64,000 nucleotides of DNA from Bacteroides uniformis (GCF_025147485.1 NZ_CP102263.1:1067501-1131500), one strand, 5' to 3'; shown: positions 9,208 through 19,328, numbered from the stretch's first letter. Translations and numbers: made by a program. Notes: generated by a model not told the origin, from the sequence alone.

Positions 9208-11013
9208 TTACTGCTTTTTCTCCCGTAAGTCATCCTTGGGTATGGTCGTCTCACTGCCGTCACGCGTAGCTATGTAGTGAGGAGACATGATTTCGATGCC
9301 TGCTTCGTTGAAGGCATCCTGGATATTCTGATGCAAATCAGAGTAAATCTGGCTAAGGCTGTTGGCATCCCTGATATAGGCATTCACTTGATAAACCGGA
9401 TAATAATCCTGAAGGGAAGTCTCCAATACAAACGGACGGGGATCATCTATCACTCCAGGAGTATTCAATGCAGCCTCTATCAACAGCTGATGTGTCTTCC
9501 GCCACGGAACATCGTAGCCAATACTGACCTCCGAATGGATAATCAATCCATACTCACGGGCAGACTGGCTGTAATTGACCGTATGGGAAGACATGATGAA
9601 AGAGTTCGGAATGGTCACCACCTCATTCTTCGGAGTACGGATGCGGGTGACGAGCGGTGTTTTCTCAATGATGTTGCCCGTAGTATCGTTCAGCTTGATG
9701 CGGTCACCCAGCTTGAAAGGCCGCATGTAGGTTATGACCAGTCCTGCAATGATATTGCCGATAACCGTACTGGAACCGAGCGAAACAATCAAGCCGACAA
9801 ACACGGAGATTCCCTGGAAGACTCCCGACTTGGAACCCGGCAGATAAGGGTAAATCATGGCAATCATAAACGCATAAAGCAAGAAGCGCACAATATGATA
9901 GGTAGGAATGGCCCAATCCGGATAGAAGCCGTTTATCTTCAGCCGTTCAGCCTGCACCTCATTGGCAAGATAACGCACCAGTCTGACCAGATACTTCACC
10001 GCATAGCATATCACAAAGATAGTGAACAGATTGGGTATATAGTCGGCTATTCCATTCAAGATGACCTTTATAGGATTCCAGATGTAGGAGAATAATGTAT
10101 AAGCCAAGCTCTTGGTCTGAGGGAAAATGGAGAATAATAACGGAACCGTCAGCAGCAACTGCAACAGCATGACTACATAACGCACCAGGTTGGCAACAAA
10201 CACCAGCAGGTTGACCTGCTTCTGCGTATCCAGCAATTCATAATCCTGAATAGAGATCGGTTTCAGCTTGGTATCCTTCAGCTTCTGAATGCGTAGTTTG
10301 AGTTTTCTGAACAGCCAGTTGGTAAACTTGAACAAGAAGAACTGTCCCACAAGCACCAGGATAAAGTACAAGATACGCTTACCCAACTGCCACAAGCTAT
10401 GCTCCTTCTGCATGGCTTTCAGTTTGTCCACCACGACATGCCTCTTGCTGGCGGCCAGCTGGTCGCGGGTACAGTTTTCCCACAAAGCATCCTGATCGGT
10501 AAAGGAAATGATGACCTTTTCGCCATACATCAAGTCTGTAACAATATCCGTACTCTCTAAATAAACAGAGTCCGGACGCAGATTGAAACGCGTGCCCAAT
10601 GCTTCGATGACGTTGCTTACATCTTTGGCTCGCTGTTGGGGCGTATGCCCTCCACGCTTGGCATACAGATAGAACAAAGTGTCCTTCTCCACCACCACCG
10701 GAATACCCGGTGTCACCGTCCGCAACGAATCAATGCGTTGTTTCTGCAATGCCAGCTTCACCGAATCGGCCGCATAGCCCGCCAACTTCATCTGCTCCAT
10801 TTCCATCCGCAGGTTCGCCTCATTCAGCCGGGCTGTTTCCAACTCCTGCCGGACAAGCGACAACTGAATCGAATCGGAGTCAGTCCTTGCCACTGTGACA
10901 CTCCCCACACTATCCTCACCTAAAACACTGAGCACTTTATCTACCAACTGAGCTGACACTCCGTCTGCCAGCATCAACAGCCAACAAAGACAGAAAGCAC
11001 GGATAACCTTCAT
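9208..11013 (-). CDS. MscS-family mechanosensitive ion channel
   Basis: 601 residues. A signal peptide (to about residue 21) leads into a coiled-coil periplasmic segment (about 48-95) and several transmembrane helices (about 205-390). The MscS pore and beta domain follow, with GSSTVIGNIIAGLVITYMRPF, GDRIKLNDTTGNI and the TIPNSFIMS signature. Such channels open under membrane tension to release solutes in osmotic downshift. The long exported N-terminal part makes it larger than E. coli MscS (286 residues) and closer to YbdG/YjeP-type relatives. A TATATTTG -7 element lies at 11047-11054 on this strand. The gene appears monocistronic. Confidence 0.88.
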   Translation of the reverse strand: MKVIRAFCLCWLLMLADGVSAQLVDKVLSVLGEDSVGSVTVARTDSDSIQLSLVRQELETARLNEANLRMEMEQMKLAGYAADSVKLALQKQRIDSLRTVTPGIPVVVEKDTLFYLYAKRGGHTPQQRAKDVSNVIEALGTRFNLRPDSVYLESTDIVTDLMYGEKVIISFTDQDALWENCTRDQLAASKRHVVVDKLKAMQKEHSLWQLGKRILYFILVLVGQFFLFKFTNWLFRKLKLRIQKLKDTKLKPISIQDYELLDTQKQVNLLVFVANLVRYVVMLLQLLLTVPLLFSIFPQTKSLAYTLFSYIWNPIKVILNGIADYIPNLFTIFVICYAVKYLVRLVRYLANEVQAERLKINGFYPDWAIPTYHIVRFLLYAFMIAMIYPYLPGSKSGVFQGISVFVGLIVSLGSSTVIGNIIAGLVITYMRPFKLGDRIKLNDTTGNIIEKTPLVTRIRTPKNEVVTIPNSFIMSSHTVNYSQSAREYGLIIHSEVSIGYDVPWRKTHQLLIEAALNTPGVIDDPRPFVLETSLQDYYPVYQVNAYIRDANSLSQIYSDLHQNIQDAFNEAGIEIMSPHYIATRDGSETTIPKDDLREKKQ

Positions 11014-11046
11014 ATATAAACTTCTTGATTTGATTCTTTAATTATG

Positions 11047-11054
11047 CAAATATA
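11047..11054 (-). promoter_or_regulatory. -7 promoter element for the MscS gene
   Basis: Reverse-strand TATATTTG (TAnnTTTG), 33 nt upstream of the start codon. Confidence 0.5.
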
Positions 11055-11153
11055 CCCAATAAATGCTTCAAACATACGGAATGTTTTTAACTTCCTATCC
11101 TAATCAACATAACTTTTTCATGCAAACATGAAAGTTCTGTATCCGGTTTGCAT

Positions 11154-11161
11154 TATCTTTG
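11154..11161 (+). promoter_or_regulatory. -7 promoter element TATCTTTG
   Basis: TAnnTTTG match. It lies downstream of the ATG at 11128 and upstream of the ATG at 11182, so it decides the start of the antiporter gene. Confidence 0.55.
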
Positions 11162-11181
11162 TACTCAAAATTGACATACCT

Positions 11182-12162
11182 ATGGATATATTGTTTCTTG
11201 TCGGAGGACTGCTCCTCATTCTTCTGGGTGCCAATGGCTTGACAGACGGTGCCGCATCCGTTGCCAAACGTTTCCATATACCGTCCATCGTCATCGGGCT
11301 TACCATTGTCGCCTTCGGTACTTCCGCACCGGAACTCACCGTCAGCATATCCTCTGCCCTAAAAGGCAGTGCAGACATTGCCATCGGCAATGTGGTGGGA
11401 AGCAATACGTTCAATACCCTGATGATTGTGGGTTGTACGGCCCTTTTTGCCCCGATAGCCATTACCCGTAACACACTGAAACGCGAAATACCCCTTTGCA
11501 TCCTTTCATCCTTCGCCCTGCTGATTTGTGCCAACGACGTCTTACTGGACAGCAGTGGGGAGAACATACTCAGCATCACCGACGGCCTATTGCTGCTATG
11601 CTTCTTTACCATTTTTCTGAGTTATACTTTTGCCATTGCAAAAAGGGATGGAAGTATGAAGGAACCGGAAAAGGAGCACTTACAGGAAGAAGACGAAATC
11701 AGGCTGTTACCCGCGTGGAAATCCGCCCTATACATTCTCGGCGGACTTGCCGGCCTCATCATCGGAGGTAATTTCTTTGTAGACGGTGCCAGCGGCATAG
11801 CCCGCGGATTGGGTGTCAGCGAATCCATCATCGGTCTCACGCTCGTAGCAGGCGGCACTTCATTACCCGAACTCGCCACCTCCATCGTAGCCGCCTTGAA
11901 GAAAAACCCCGAAATAGCCATCGGAAACGTCATCGGAAGTAATCTCTTCAATATATTCTTCGTACTGGGTTGTTCGGCCTCCATCACTCCACTGCGTCTG
12001 ACGGGCATCACCAATTTCGATTTGTGGGTACTCGTAGGGTCCAGCATCCTGCTTTGGCTGTTCGGTATCTTTTTCGGGAAACGCATCATCACCCGGGTGG
12101 AAGGAAGCATTCTGATTCTCTGCTACATTGCCTACACAGCGGTACTGATATACAACCTCTAA
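11182..12162 (+). CDS. Calcium/sodium antiporter (CaCA family, YrbG-like)
   Basis: 326 residues from the ATG at 11182; the upstream in-frame ATG precedes the probable promoter. The two inverted alpha-repeats typical of cation/Ca exchangers are clear: GTSAPELTVSISSALKG with AIGNVVGSNTFNT in the first half, and GGTSLPELATSIVAALK with AIGNVIGSNLFNI in the second. A hydrophilic loop of about 35 residues separates them. About ten membrane helices are expected. It exchanges Na+ (or H+) for Ca2+ across the inner membrane, probably to keep cytoplasmic Ca2+ low. It stands alone, between the divergent MscS gene and a GNAT gene with its own promoter. Confidence 0.88.
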   Translation: MDILFLVGGLLLILLGANGLTDGAASVAKRFHIPSIVIGLTIVAFGTSAPELTVSISSALKGSADIAIGNVVGSNTFNTLMIVGCTALFAPIAITRNTLKREIPLCILSSFALLICANDVLLDSSGENILSITDGLLLLCFFTIFLSYTFAIAKRDGSMKEPEKEHLQEEDEIRLLPAWKSALYILGGLAGLIIGGNFFVDGASGIARGLGVSESIIGLTLVAGGTSLPELATSIVAALKKNPEIAIGNVIGSNLFNIFFVLGCSASITPLRLTGITNFDLWVLVGSSILLWLFGIFFGKRIITRVEGSILILCYIAYTAVLIYNL

Positions 12163-12245
12163 CAGCAAATTTACAAACACCCTACGCGGTATTTTAAAGA
12201 TTATCACGTATTTTTAAATAAGGCAAGCTGTACCTCGGCATAAAA

Positions 12246-12291
12246 AATAAGCAAGCTTATTTTGTTCTGCTCTCAGTTTGCATTACCTTTG
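12246..12291 (+). promoter_or_regulatory. Promoter (TTTG, N19, TACCTTTG) with overlapping palindrome
   Basis: TTTG at 12261-12264 and TACCTTTG at 12284-12291 form a near-ideal Bacteroides promoter. A 7-bp inverted repeat (AATAAGC at 12246, GCTTATT at 12255) abuts the -33 box and could be an operator. Confidence 0.65.
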
Positions 12292-12312
12292 TGGTCTCAA
12301 TATTGAACAACT

Positions 12313-13449
12313 ATGGCAATTACAATCAAGAAAGTAACCACAAGACGGGAACTGGAGCGCTTTATCCGTTTCAACTACCTGCTATACAAAAACAACCCTT
12401 ATTCCGTCCCCGACCTTTTCGATGACATGCTCAACACCTTCAACAAGAAGAAAAACGCTGCATTCGAATTTTGTGAAGCCGACTATTTCCTGGCTTATCG
12501 GGAAGGTAAAATCGTAGGACGTGTAGCTGCCATCATCAACCACAAGGCAAACCAAACCTGGAACAAAAAGGAAGTCCGCTTCGGCTGGATAGACTTCATC
12601 GATGATGCGGAAGTCTCCGATGCCCTGATTCGCACCGTGGAAGAATGGGGAAAAGAACGGGGAATGACACATATACAAGGCCCGCTGGGATTCACAGATT
12701 TCGATGCCGAAGGTATGCTCATCGAAGGATTCGACCAGCTCAGCACCATGGCCACCATTTATAACTATCCCTACTATCCGCAACATCTGGAACGCATGGG
12801 CTTTGAGAAGGATGCCGATTGGGTGGAGTACAAAATCTACATTCCCGACGCCATACCCGACAAGCACAAGCGCATCTCCGACCTCATCCAGCGCAAGTAT
12901 AACCTCAAGGTAAAGAAATACACATCTGCCAAGAAGATTGCCCAAGACTACGGTCAGGCCATCTTCGAACTGATGAACGAAGCCTATCAGCCACTCTATG
13001 GCTATTCTGCACTGAGCCAACGGCAGATTGACCAATACGTCAAGATGTACCTGCCCATCCTCGACCTACGCATGGTGACATTGATTACCGATGCCGATGA
13101 CCAGCTGCTTGCCGTAGGCATTTCCATGCCGTCACTCGCCGAAGCGTTGCAAAAAGCCCACGGGCGCCTGCTTCCTATGGGTTGGTATCACCTGGCCAAG
13201 ACCATCTTCTTGAAGAAATATCCCAAGATGCTCGATTTGCTGCTGGTTGCCGTGAAACCGGAGTATCAGAACAAGGGGGTAAATGCATTGTTGTTCTCCG
13301 ACCTTATCCCCGTCTATCAGCAACTTGGTTTCGAGTATGCCGAGAGTAATCCGGAGCTGGAGCTGAACGGCAAGGTGCAAGCGCAGTGGGAGTACTTCAA
13401 GACGGAACAGCATAAACGGAGAAGATGCTTTGTGAAAGGAATAAAATAA
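12313..13449 (+). CDS. GNAT-family N-acetyltransferase-like protein
   Basis: 378 residues. An N-terminal acetyltransferase-like half (about 1-175) contains YFLAYREGKIVGRVAAIIN, a typical GNAT beta4 pattern. The C-terminal half repeats the fold more weakly, with KPEYQNKGVNALLFSDLIPVYQQLGF resembling the acetyl-CoA-binding motif A. The size and layout match a conserved family often labelled YghO-like. Substrate is unknown. It is transcribed from its own strong promoter, and parE follows with another one. Confidence 0.7.
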   Translation: MAITIKKVTTRRELERFIRFNYLLYKNNPYSVPDLFDDMLNTFNKKKNAAFEFCEADYFLAYREGKIVGRVAAIINHKANQTWNKKEVRFGWIDFIDDAEVSDALIRTVEEWGKERGMTHIQGPLGFTDFDAEGMLIEGFDQLSTMATIYNYPYYPQHLERMGFEKDADWVEYKIYIPDAIPDKHKRISDLIQRKYNLKVKKYTSAKKIAQDYGQAIFELMNEAYQPLYGYSALSQRQIDQYVKMYLPILDLRMVTLITDADDQLLAVGISMPSLAEALQKAHGRLLPMGWYHLAKTIFLKKYPKMLDLLLVAVKPEYQNKGVNALLFSDLIPVYQQLGFEYAESNPELELNGKVQAQWEYFKTEQHKRRRCFVKGIK

Positions 13450-13501
13450 GTTCTAAATCCAGAATATAAGCTTGTCAGAAGTCCATAAAAGACATTATTT
13501 T

Positions 13502-13533
13502 TTTGCGAACCCCCGAATTTCTCATTACCTTTG
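13502..13533 (+). promoter_or_regulatory. Promoter (TTTG, N20, TACCTTTG) for the parE operon
   Basis: TTTG at 13502-13505 and TACCTTTG at 13526-13533, 33 nt before the start codon. Confidence 0.65.
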
Positions 13534-13566
13534 TCGCAATGCGCAATATGAAGGAATAACGTACTT

Positions 13567-15501
13567 ATGGAAGATAACAACAATATGACCCTGCCGCTGG
13601 AAGAAGCAGACAACAATATCACAGAGAGCCCCGTTTCCAGCGTGGAATATACCGACGACAACATCCGCCACCTGGACGACATGGAGCATATCCGTGTCCG
13701 TTCCGGTATGTACATAGGCCGTCTGGGCGACGGCTCACAGAACGATGACGGCATCTATGTGTTGCTGAAAGAAGTGATGGACAACAGCATCGACGAGTTC
13801 AAGATGGGTGCCGGAAAGCGTATAGAAGTGACTATAGAAGACAGTCTGCGTGTCAGCGTACGCGACTATGGACGAGGCATTCCGCAAGGCAAACTGGTAG
13901 AGGCGGTCAGCAAACTGAATACCGGGGGTAAATATGATTCAAAGGCTTTCAAGAAAAGTGTCGGACTGAACGGCGTGGGCATCAAGGCGGTCAATGCGCT
14001 GAGTAGCCGTTTCGAGGTACGCAGTTACCGCGACGGCAAAGTACGTACCGCCATCTTCGAGAAAGGAACGCTGTTGAGTGATGTGACCGAAGACTCGACA
14101 GAAGAAAGCGGAACCTATATCTTCTTCGAACCGGACGCCACACTCTTCCTGAACTATTCCTTCCAGAACCAGTTCGTAGAAACCCTGTTGCGCAACTACA
14201 CCTACCTGAATACGGGCCTCACCTTCATTTACAACGGCCAGCGCATCGTTTCCCGCCACGGGCTGGAGGACTTGCTGAAAGACAACATGACCAGCGAAGG
14301 CCTTTACGACATCATCCACCTAAAAGGAGAGGACATCGAGATTGCCTTCACACACACCAACCAATACGGCGAAGAGTACTACTCCTTTGTCAACGGGCAA
14401 CACACCACCCAAGGCGGCACACACCAGACTGCCTTGAAGGAACACATTGCCCGTACCATCAAGGAGTTCTACAACAAGAACCAGGAATATGCCGACATCC
14501 GCAACGGACTGGTAGCCGCCATTGCCATCGACGTGGAGGAACCCATGTTCGAGAGCCAGACCAAAACGAAACTGGGCAGCAACAACATGTGGCCTGCCGC
14601 GCCGCAGGAACACAAGCCCGCCGGCCCCACGGTGAACAAATACGTAGGAGACTTCATCAAGACGGAAGTGGACAACTACCTCCACAAGAACCCGCTTGTG
14701 GCCGAAGTGATGCTGCAAAAGATACAAGACTCCGAGAAAGAGCGCAAAGCCATTGCCGGCGTCACCAAGCTGGCACGCGAACGCGCTAAGAAAGCCAACC
14801 TGCACAACCGCAAGCTGCGCGACTGCCGCTACCACTTGAGTGACGGTAAAGGCAAAGACCAGGAAACCGAATCCTGCATCTTCATTACCGAGGGAGACTC
14901 CGCCAGCGGTTCCATCACCAAGAGCCGCGACGTGAATACCCAAGCAGTATTCAGCCTGCGTGGTAAACCGCTAAATTCCTACGGACTCACCAAGAAAGTA
15001 GTTTATGAAAACGAAGAATTCAACTTGCTTCAAGCAGCCTTGAATATAGAAGACGGCATAGAGACACTGCGCTACAACAAAGTCATCGTAGCTACCGATG
15101 CCGATGTGGACGGCATGCACATCCGCCTGCTCATCATCACCTTCTTCCTGCAGTTCTTCCCCGACCTGATAAAGAAAGGGCATGTATATATCCTGCAAAC
15201 CCCTCTCTTCCGCGTGCGCAACAAAAAGAAGACAAGTTATTGCTATACAGAGGAGGAACGTGTGAAAGCCATTGAAGAACTGGGTCCCAACCCCGAAATC
15301 ACCCGATTCAAAGGTCTGGGAGAAATCTCGCCCGACGAGTTCAAGCATTTTATCGGCAAGGATATGCGTCTGGAACAAGTGTCCCTGCGCAAGACAGACC
15401 TCGTAAAAGAGCTGCTGGAATTCTACATGGGTAAGAATACCATGGAACGACAAAACTTTATTATCAACAACTTGGTTATAGAAGAAGATTTGGCATCATG
15501 A
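13567..15501 (+). CDS. parE: DNA topoisomerase IV subunit B (type IIA, GyrB/ParE-like)
   Basis: 644 residues. The GHKL ATPase domain has [10 protein letters not shown] and a DYGRGIP motif. A transducer domain follows, then the TOPRIM region with [10 protein letters not shown] near residue 440 and the acidic [10 protein letters not shown] motif. A GyrB-type C-terminal segment ends the protein. Length fits ParE rather than the longer GyrB proteins. With ParA-type subunit C (not in this window) it decatenates replicated chromosomes. The coaD start overlaps its stop by 4 nt (ATGA), so the two genes are translationally coupled. Confidence 0.9.
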   Translation: MEDNNNMTLPLEEADNNITESPVSSVEYTDDNIRHLDDMEHIRVRSGMYIGRLGDGSQNDDGIYVLLKEVMDNSIDEFKMGAGKRIEVTIEDSLRVSVRDYGRGIPQGKLVEAVSKLNTGGKYDSKAFKKSVGLNGVGIKAVNALSSRFEVRSYRDGKVRTAIFEKGTLLSDVTEDSTEESGTYIFFEPDATLFLNYSFQNQFVETLLRNYTYLNTGLTFIYNGQRIVSRHGLEDLLKDNMTSEGLYDIIHLKGEDIEIAFTHTNQYGEEYYSFVNGQHTTQGGTHQTALKEHIARTIKEFYNKNQEYADIRNGLVAAIAIDVEEPMFESQTKTKLGSNNMWPAAPQEHKPAGPTVNKYVGDFIKTEVDNYLHKNPLVAEVMLQKIQDSEKERKAIAGVTKLARERAKKANLHNRKLRDCRYHLSDGKGKDQETESCIFITEGDSASGSITKSRDVNTQAVFSLRGKPLNSYGLTKKVVYENEEFNLLQAALNIEDGIETLRYNKVIVATDADVDGMHIRLLIITFFLQFFPDLIKKGHVYILQTPLFRVRNKKKTSYCYTEEERVKAIEELGPNPEITRFKGLGEISPDEFKHFIGKDMRLEQVSLRKTDLVKELLEFYMGKNTMERQNFIINNLVIEEDLAS

Positions 15502-15956
15502 GAAGAGCTATCTTTCCGGGAACATTCGACCCGTTTACTATCGGACACTCTTCGGTAGTGAGCCGTGCACTGACTTTTATAGACGAAATCGTCATAGGCA
15601 TCGGCATCAATGAAAATAAGAATACGTATTTCCCCTTGGAAAAGCGCGAACAAATGATACGAGACTACTACCGGAACGAGCCGCGCATCATTGTGCAGTC
15701 CTATGACTGCCTGACTATCGACTTTGCCCGGCAGGTAGATGCCAGTCTGATAATACGCGGCATACGCACCGTGAAGGATTTCGAATACGAGGAAACCATT
15801 GCCGACATCAACCGCAAACTGACCGGCATAGAAACCATCCTGCTCTTCACCGAGCCGGAACTTACCTGCGTCAGTTCCACCACCGTGCGCGAACTGCTGC
15901 AATACGGCAAGGACATAAGCATGTTCATACCGGAGGGAATGGAGATTAGGGATTAA
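15498..15956 (+). CDS. coaD: Phosphopantetheine adenylyltransferase
   Basis: 152 residues, usual length. The nucleotidyltransferase motif is [10 protein letters not shown] at residues 8-17, and ISxTxxR appears as VSSTTVREL near residue 129. It transfers AMP from ATP to 4'-phosphopantetheine in the penultimate step of coenzyme A synthesis. It overlaps parE by 4 nt. The last residues (EIRD) and the stop codon are encoded by a 21-nt tandem repeat that runs on to the next gene, so the C-terminus seems to have been shaped by that repeat. Confidence 0.93.
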   Translation: MRRAIFPGTFDPFTIGHSSVVSRALTFIDEIVIGIGINENKNTYFPLEKREQMIRDYYRNEPRIIVQSYDCLTIDFARQVDASLIIRGIRTVKDFEYEETIADINRKLTGIETILLFTEPELTCVSSTTVRELLQYGKDISMFIPEGMEIRD

Positions 15957-16000
15957 GGATAAAGGATTAGGGATTAAGGATAAAGGATTAGGGATTAAAA
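15944..16000 (+). repeat. 21-nt tandem repeat joining coaD and the S41 protease gene
   Basis: Two full 21-nt units (15944-15964 and 15965-15985), each starting GATTAGGGATTAAGG, and a third partial unit at 15986-16000. Unit 1 contains the coaD stop codon. Unit 3 runs into the first possible ATG of the protease gene. Confidence 0.9.
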
Positions 16001-17622
16001 TGGAAATGATGAAAAAACTATTTACTATTATAATATGTATATGCGCGGTGACGGCACAAGCGCAAAAGCCGAACAATGAAGCCCTGCGCAAACTGCAAAT
16101 GGCAGAGTTTGCCATCACCAACCTTTATGTGGACAAGGTGGATGAAGACAAGCTGGTGGAAGAAGCCATCATCAAGATGCTGGCACAACTCGACCCGCAC
16201 TCCACCTACAACAACGCCGAAGAAGTGAAGAAGATGAACGAGCCGTTGCAAGGCAATTTCGAGGGCATCGGCGTACAGTTTCAGATGATAGAAGATACCC
16301 TGCTTGTGATACAACCCGTGAGCAACGGACCTTCCGAGAAGGTGGGCATCCTTGCCGGCGACCGTATCGTAGCCGTCAATGACAGCGCCATTGCCGGAGT
16401 AAAAATGAGCACGGAAGATATTATGAGCCGCCTGCGCGGACCGAAAGACTCGGAAGTGAAACTCACCATCGTGCGCCGTGGCGTGGACGACCAGCTGTAC
16501 TTCACCGTGAAGCGTGACAAAATTCCCATCCTCAGCCTGGACGCATCTTACATGATACAACCCAAAACCGGCTATATCCGTATCAACCGCTTCGGGGCAA
16601 CCACCGCCGAAGAGTTTGCAGAAGCCCTGAAAAGCCTGCAAAAGAAAGGAATGAAAGACCTCATCCTCGACCTGCAAGGAAATGGAGGAGGGTATCTGAA
16701 TGCCGCCATCGACCTTGCCAACGAATTTCTGAAGCAAAAAGAACTCATCGTCTACACCGAAGGAAGGGCCGCACGCCGCAGTGATTTCTTTGCCAAAGGT
16801 ACGGGCAACTTCAAGAACGGCCGTCTCATCATATTGGTGGACGAGTACTCCGCTTCTGCCAGTGAAATCGTGACCGGAGCCATCCAGGACTGGGACAGAG
16901 GCGTGGTAGTAGGACGCCGCACCTTCGGCAAGGGATTAGTACAGCGTCCTATCGACCTGCCGGACGGTTCCATGATTCGCCTCACTATCGCCCGCTACTA
17001 TACTCCTTCGGGCCGTTGTATCCAGAAGCCTTACGACAGCACCGCCAACCTCGACAGCCGCCTAACCGGCGAGAACAGTCAGGATAAGTATAACCAGGAA
17101 CTGATAGACCGCTTCAATCATGGAGAAATGATTCATGCGGACAGTATCCATTTTGCCGACTCCCTGAAAGCACAGACCAAGCGTATGGGACGTACCGTTT
17201 ACGGAGGTGGAGGTATCATGCCCGACTTCTTCGTCCCCATCGACACTACCCAGTACACAGACTATCACCGCAACCTCGTAGCCAAAGGCGTGGTTATCAA
17301 AGCCACTACCGGCTACATCGAGAAGCACCGGAAGGAGTTGCAGAACAAATACAAGAAATTCGAAGCCTTCAACGAGAAGTTCGAGATAGACGATAACTTC
17401 CTTGCCGAAATACGTACGCTTGCCGACAAAGAGAAAATCAAGTTTGACGAGAAACAGTACAACCAATCCCTACCGCTCATCAAGACACAACTTAAAGCCT
17501 TGATAGCCCGTGACCTATGGGACATGAACGAATACTTCCAAGTGATGAACAGCACGAACCAGAGCGTGCAGCAAGCTCTAAAAGTGCTGAACGAAGGCAT
17601 CTACAGCACTATTATCCAATAG
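16000..17622 (+). CDS. S41-family C-terminal processing peptidase (CtpA-like)
   Basis: 540 residues with a signal peptide (ending near TAQAQ). A PDZ domain spans about 85-160 (FEGIGVQFQ, GILAGDRIVAVND). The S41 core follows, with QGNGGGYLNAAIDLAN, the serine motif SASASE at 284-289 and the catalytic lysine in TFGKG (Lys-311). The C-terminal extension (about 375-540) is helical. These periplasmic proteases trim or degrade exported proteins. It is probably co-transcribed with parE and coaD. ATGs at 16006 and 16009 are alternative starts; the first ATG lies at the end of the 21-nt repeat. Confidence 0.88.
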   Translation: MEMMKKLFTIIICICAVTAQAQKPNNEALRKLQMAEFAITNLYVDKVDEDKLVEEAIIKMLAQLDPHSTYNNAEEVKKMNEPLQGNFEGIGVQFQMIEDTLLVIQPVSNGPSEKVGILAGDRIVAVNDSAIAGVKMSTEDIMSRLRGPKDSEVKLTIVRRGVDDQLYFTVKRDKIPILSLDASYMIQPKTGYIRINRFGATTAEEFAEALKSLQKKGMKDLILDLQGNGGGYLNAAIDLANEFLKQKELIVYTEGRAARRSDFFAKGTGNFKNGRLIILVDEYSASASEIVTGAIQDWDRGVVVGRRTFGKGLVQRPIDLPDGSMIRLTIARYYTPSGRCIQKPYDSTANLDSRLTGENSQDKYNQELIDRFNHGEMIHADSIHFADSLKAQTKRMGRTVYGGGGIMPDFFVPIDTTQYTDYHRNLVAKGVVIKATTGYIEKHRKELQNKYKKFEAFNEKFEIDDNFLAEIRTLADKEKIKFDEKQYNQSLPLIKTQLKALIARDLWDMNEYFQVMNSTNQSVQQALKVLNEGIYSTIIQ

Positions 17623-17638
17623 CCGACTTGAAACAAAC

Positions 17639-17702
17639 TTAGGCGCGGATTATGCGGATTTAGTTTATCTAACTCCGCGTATTCCGCGTAATTCGCGCCT
17701 AA
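17639..17702. terminator. Large inverted repeat between convergent genes (probable bidirectional terminator)
   Basis: TTAGGCGCG (17639-17647) pairs with CGCGCCTAA (17694-17702), and further imperfect pairing extends inward. The arms are built from GCGGAT-type nonamers like those at 2273. It fills the gap between the S41 protease and PAP2 genes. Confidence 0.65.
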
Positions 17703-17704
17703 AA

Positions 17705-18307
17705 TCATTCTCCGAACAGCCACTTATTCAGCCACTTGTTGACGTAGATGTTGACCACAGCACATCCAGCACCGATTGCAGCCCCCGCCAACACATCTGA
17801 CGGATAATGCACTCCCTCGTTCATACGGGAAACTCCCACGGAACAAGCCCACAGGGCAGACGGAGCTATCACATACCATTTAGGATACTTTACACTGAGC
17901 GAGGTGGCAAGGGCAAAAGCCGTCGCCGTATGTCCGGAAGGAAAAGACGGGCTGCCTTCATGGCTATATGCATGCACTCTGTCGGGATATTTATCATAAG
18001 GACGCTCACGGTCCACCAGATATTTCATTCCATAAGTCACAACAAAAGCCCCCGCTACACTTGTACCTACGTAGACCGCATCTTTCAGCAAACCCTTATC
18101 ATGTTTTATCCAAGCGGCAACCGCCATCGCCACCGGAACACCGACAGCAACATAGGGCTCCGAACGTGAAATTATCTTATTATAGTTACGGACAAACTTG
18201 CCATCCCAACTGTTAACCCGATGCAAAGTGTTAATATCCCAATTCTGTGCCGAAAGACCGGATACAACAAGGCAGATAAAATATACAAAAAAAATAGCCT
18301 TTTTCAT
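17705..18307 (-). CDS. Exported PAP2-superfamily phosphatase
   Basis: 200 residues with a signal peptide or first membrane helix. The three PAP2 motifs are complete: KYLVDRERPYD, SFPSGHTA and SRMNEGVHYPSDVLAG. Family members dephosphorylate lipid phosphates such as undecaprenyl diphosphate or phosphatidic acid. The substrate is not known here. It is convergent with the S41 gene and divergent from an AraC regulator, whose promoter lies within about 40 bp of its own. Confidence 0.85.
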   Translation of the reverse strand: MKKAIFFVYFICLVVSGLSAQNWDINTLHRVNSWDGKFVRNYNKIISRSEPYVAVGVPVAMAVAAWIKHDKGLLKDAVYVGTSVAGAFVVTYGMKYLVDRERPYDKYPDRVHAYSHEGSPSFPSGHTATAFALATSLSVKYPKWYVIAPSALWACSVGVSRMNEGVHYPSDVLAGAAIGAGCAVVNIYVNKWLNKWLFGE

Positions 18308-18330
18308 AAGTCCTTTATATTAGTTTGACG

Positions 18331-18338
18331 CAAAGATA
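18331..18338 (-). promoter_or_regulatory. -7 promoter element for the PAP2 gene
   Basis: Reverse-strand TATCTTTG, 23 nt from the start codon. Confidence 0.5.
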
Positions 18339-18371
18339 GGACAAATAGATAGAGTTTTCACAAAAAAATTC

Positions 18372-18379
18372 TATCTTTG
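18372..18379 (+). promoter_or_regulatory. -7 promoter element TATCTTTG for the AraC gene
   Basis: TAnnTTTG match 33 nt before the AraC start. It lies 33 nt from the opposing PAP2 element, so the two promoters share upstream DNA. Confidence 0.5.
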
Positions 18380-18412
18380 TTGCCACATTTATAATAATTC
18401 GCTAATCATTTC

Positions 18413-19315
18413 ATGAGACTGGAAACTTGCTGCAACCGACAGATTGATTGTATGGTATGTCCCCAAAAATCAGAAGGAGTATTGGTTTACCGCCACTACC
18501 CCAAGGGACAACATTTCTCTGCTGAAAAGTGCACACAGAACTGCATGATATTTATGCTGAAAGGTGAATTACTTGTAAACAGTGACGAATATCCGGGCAC
18601 CACTCTCCAAAGCCGCCAGCTCATCTTGCAAGCCATCGGCTCCAAAGTAGAACTCCTGGCTTTGACCGAAGTGGAATATATTGTCTATTGGTTCACCGAG
18701 CTTCCTCTGATTTGCGAAGAGCGCTACAAGGAGATACTGAAACGCTCGGAAGCCCCCTTGACTTATACCCCGCTTACCGCGATTTCCATGCTCGAAGGGC
18801 TCCTGAAAAGCCTTGCCTGCTACCTCAACGAGCAACCCTATGCGTGCAGCAAATACATTGAAATGAAATGCCAGGAATTGGTATACATATTGACATGCTA
18901 CTATCCGCTACACCAAATCAGTACATTCTTCTACCCCATCAGCACTTATACGGAAAGCTTCCAATATTTCGTCATGCAGAACTACGACAAGGTGAAGAAT
19001 GTGGAAGAGTTTGCCCACCTCGGTGGATATACCACCACCACATTCCGCCGTCTGTTTAAAAATATGTATGGGGTCCCGGTCTATGAATGGATTCTGGACA
19101 AGAAACGTGAAGGAATTCTGAACGACCTGCAATACACCAAACAACGCATTTCAGTCATCAGCGCCCGCTATGGCTTTGATTCCCTATCCCACTTTGCCCA
19201 CTTCTGCAAAGACTCTTTCGGAGACACGCCCCGCGCCCTGAGAAAACGTTCAGCAAACGGAGAAAAGATTTCCATTATCTGCAAAGAGCAAGGCAAAGAC
19301 CAGGAGGACGAGTAA
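18413..19315 (+). CDS. AraC-family transcriptional regulator (left flank of frdCAB)
   Basis: 300 residues. A cupin-like N-terminal domain (FMLKGELLVNS) is followed by a linker and a C-terminal AraC DNA-binding domain with two helix-turn-helix units (VEEFAHLGGYTTTTFRRLFK; ISVISARYGFDSLSHFAHFCK). The N-terminus has cysteines CC-x6-C-x2-C at residues 5-17. A paralog with the same plan lies beyond frdB (23087-23950). The two share many identical stretches, such as LQAIGSK and PVYEW. Position suggests control of frdCAB, but this is not proven. The effector is unknown. Confidence 0.85.
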   Translation: MRLETCCNRQIDCMVCPQKSEGVLVYRHYPKGQHFSAEKCTQNCMIFMLKGELLVNSDEYPGTTLQSRQLILQAIGSKVELLALTEVEYIVYWFTELPLICEERYKEILKRSEAPLTYTPLTAISMLEGLLKSLACYLNEQPYACSKYIEMKCQELVYILTCYYPLHQISTFFYPISTYTESFQYFVMQNYDKVKNVEEFAHLGGYTTTTFRRLFKNMYGVPVYEWILDKKREGILNDLQYTKQRISVISARYGFDSLSHFAHFCKDSFGDTPRALRKRSANGEKISIICKEQGKDQEDE

Positions 19316-19328
19316 ACCTTTTACTTGT

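Noticed and set aside
11128..11181. Upstream start for the Ca/Na antiporter
   Set aside because: The -7 element at 11154-11161 places the transcript start after this ATG.
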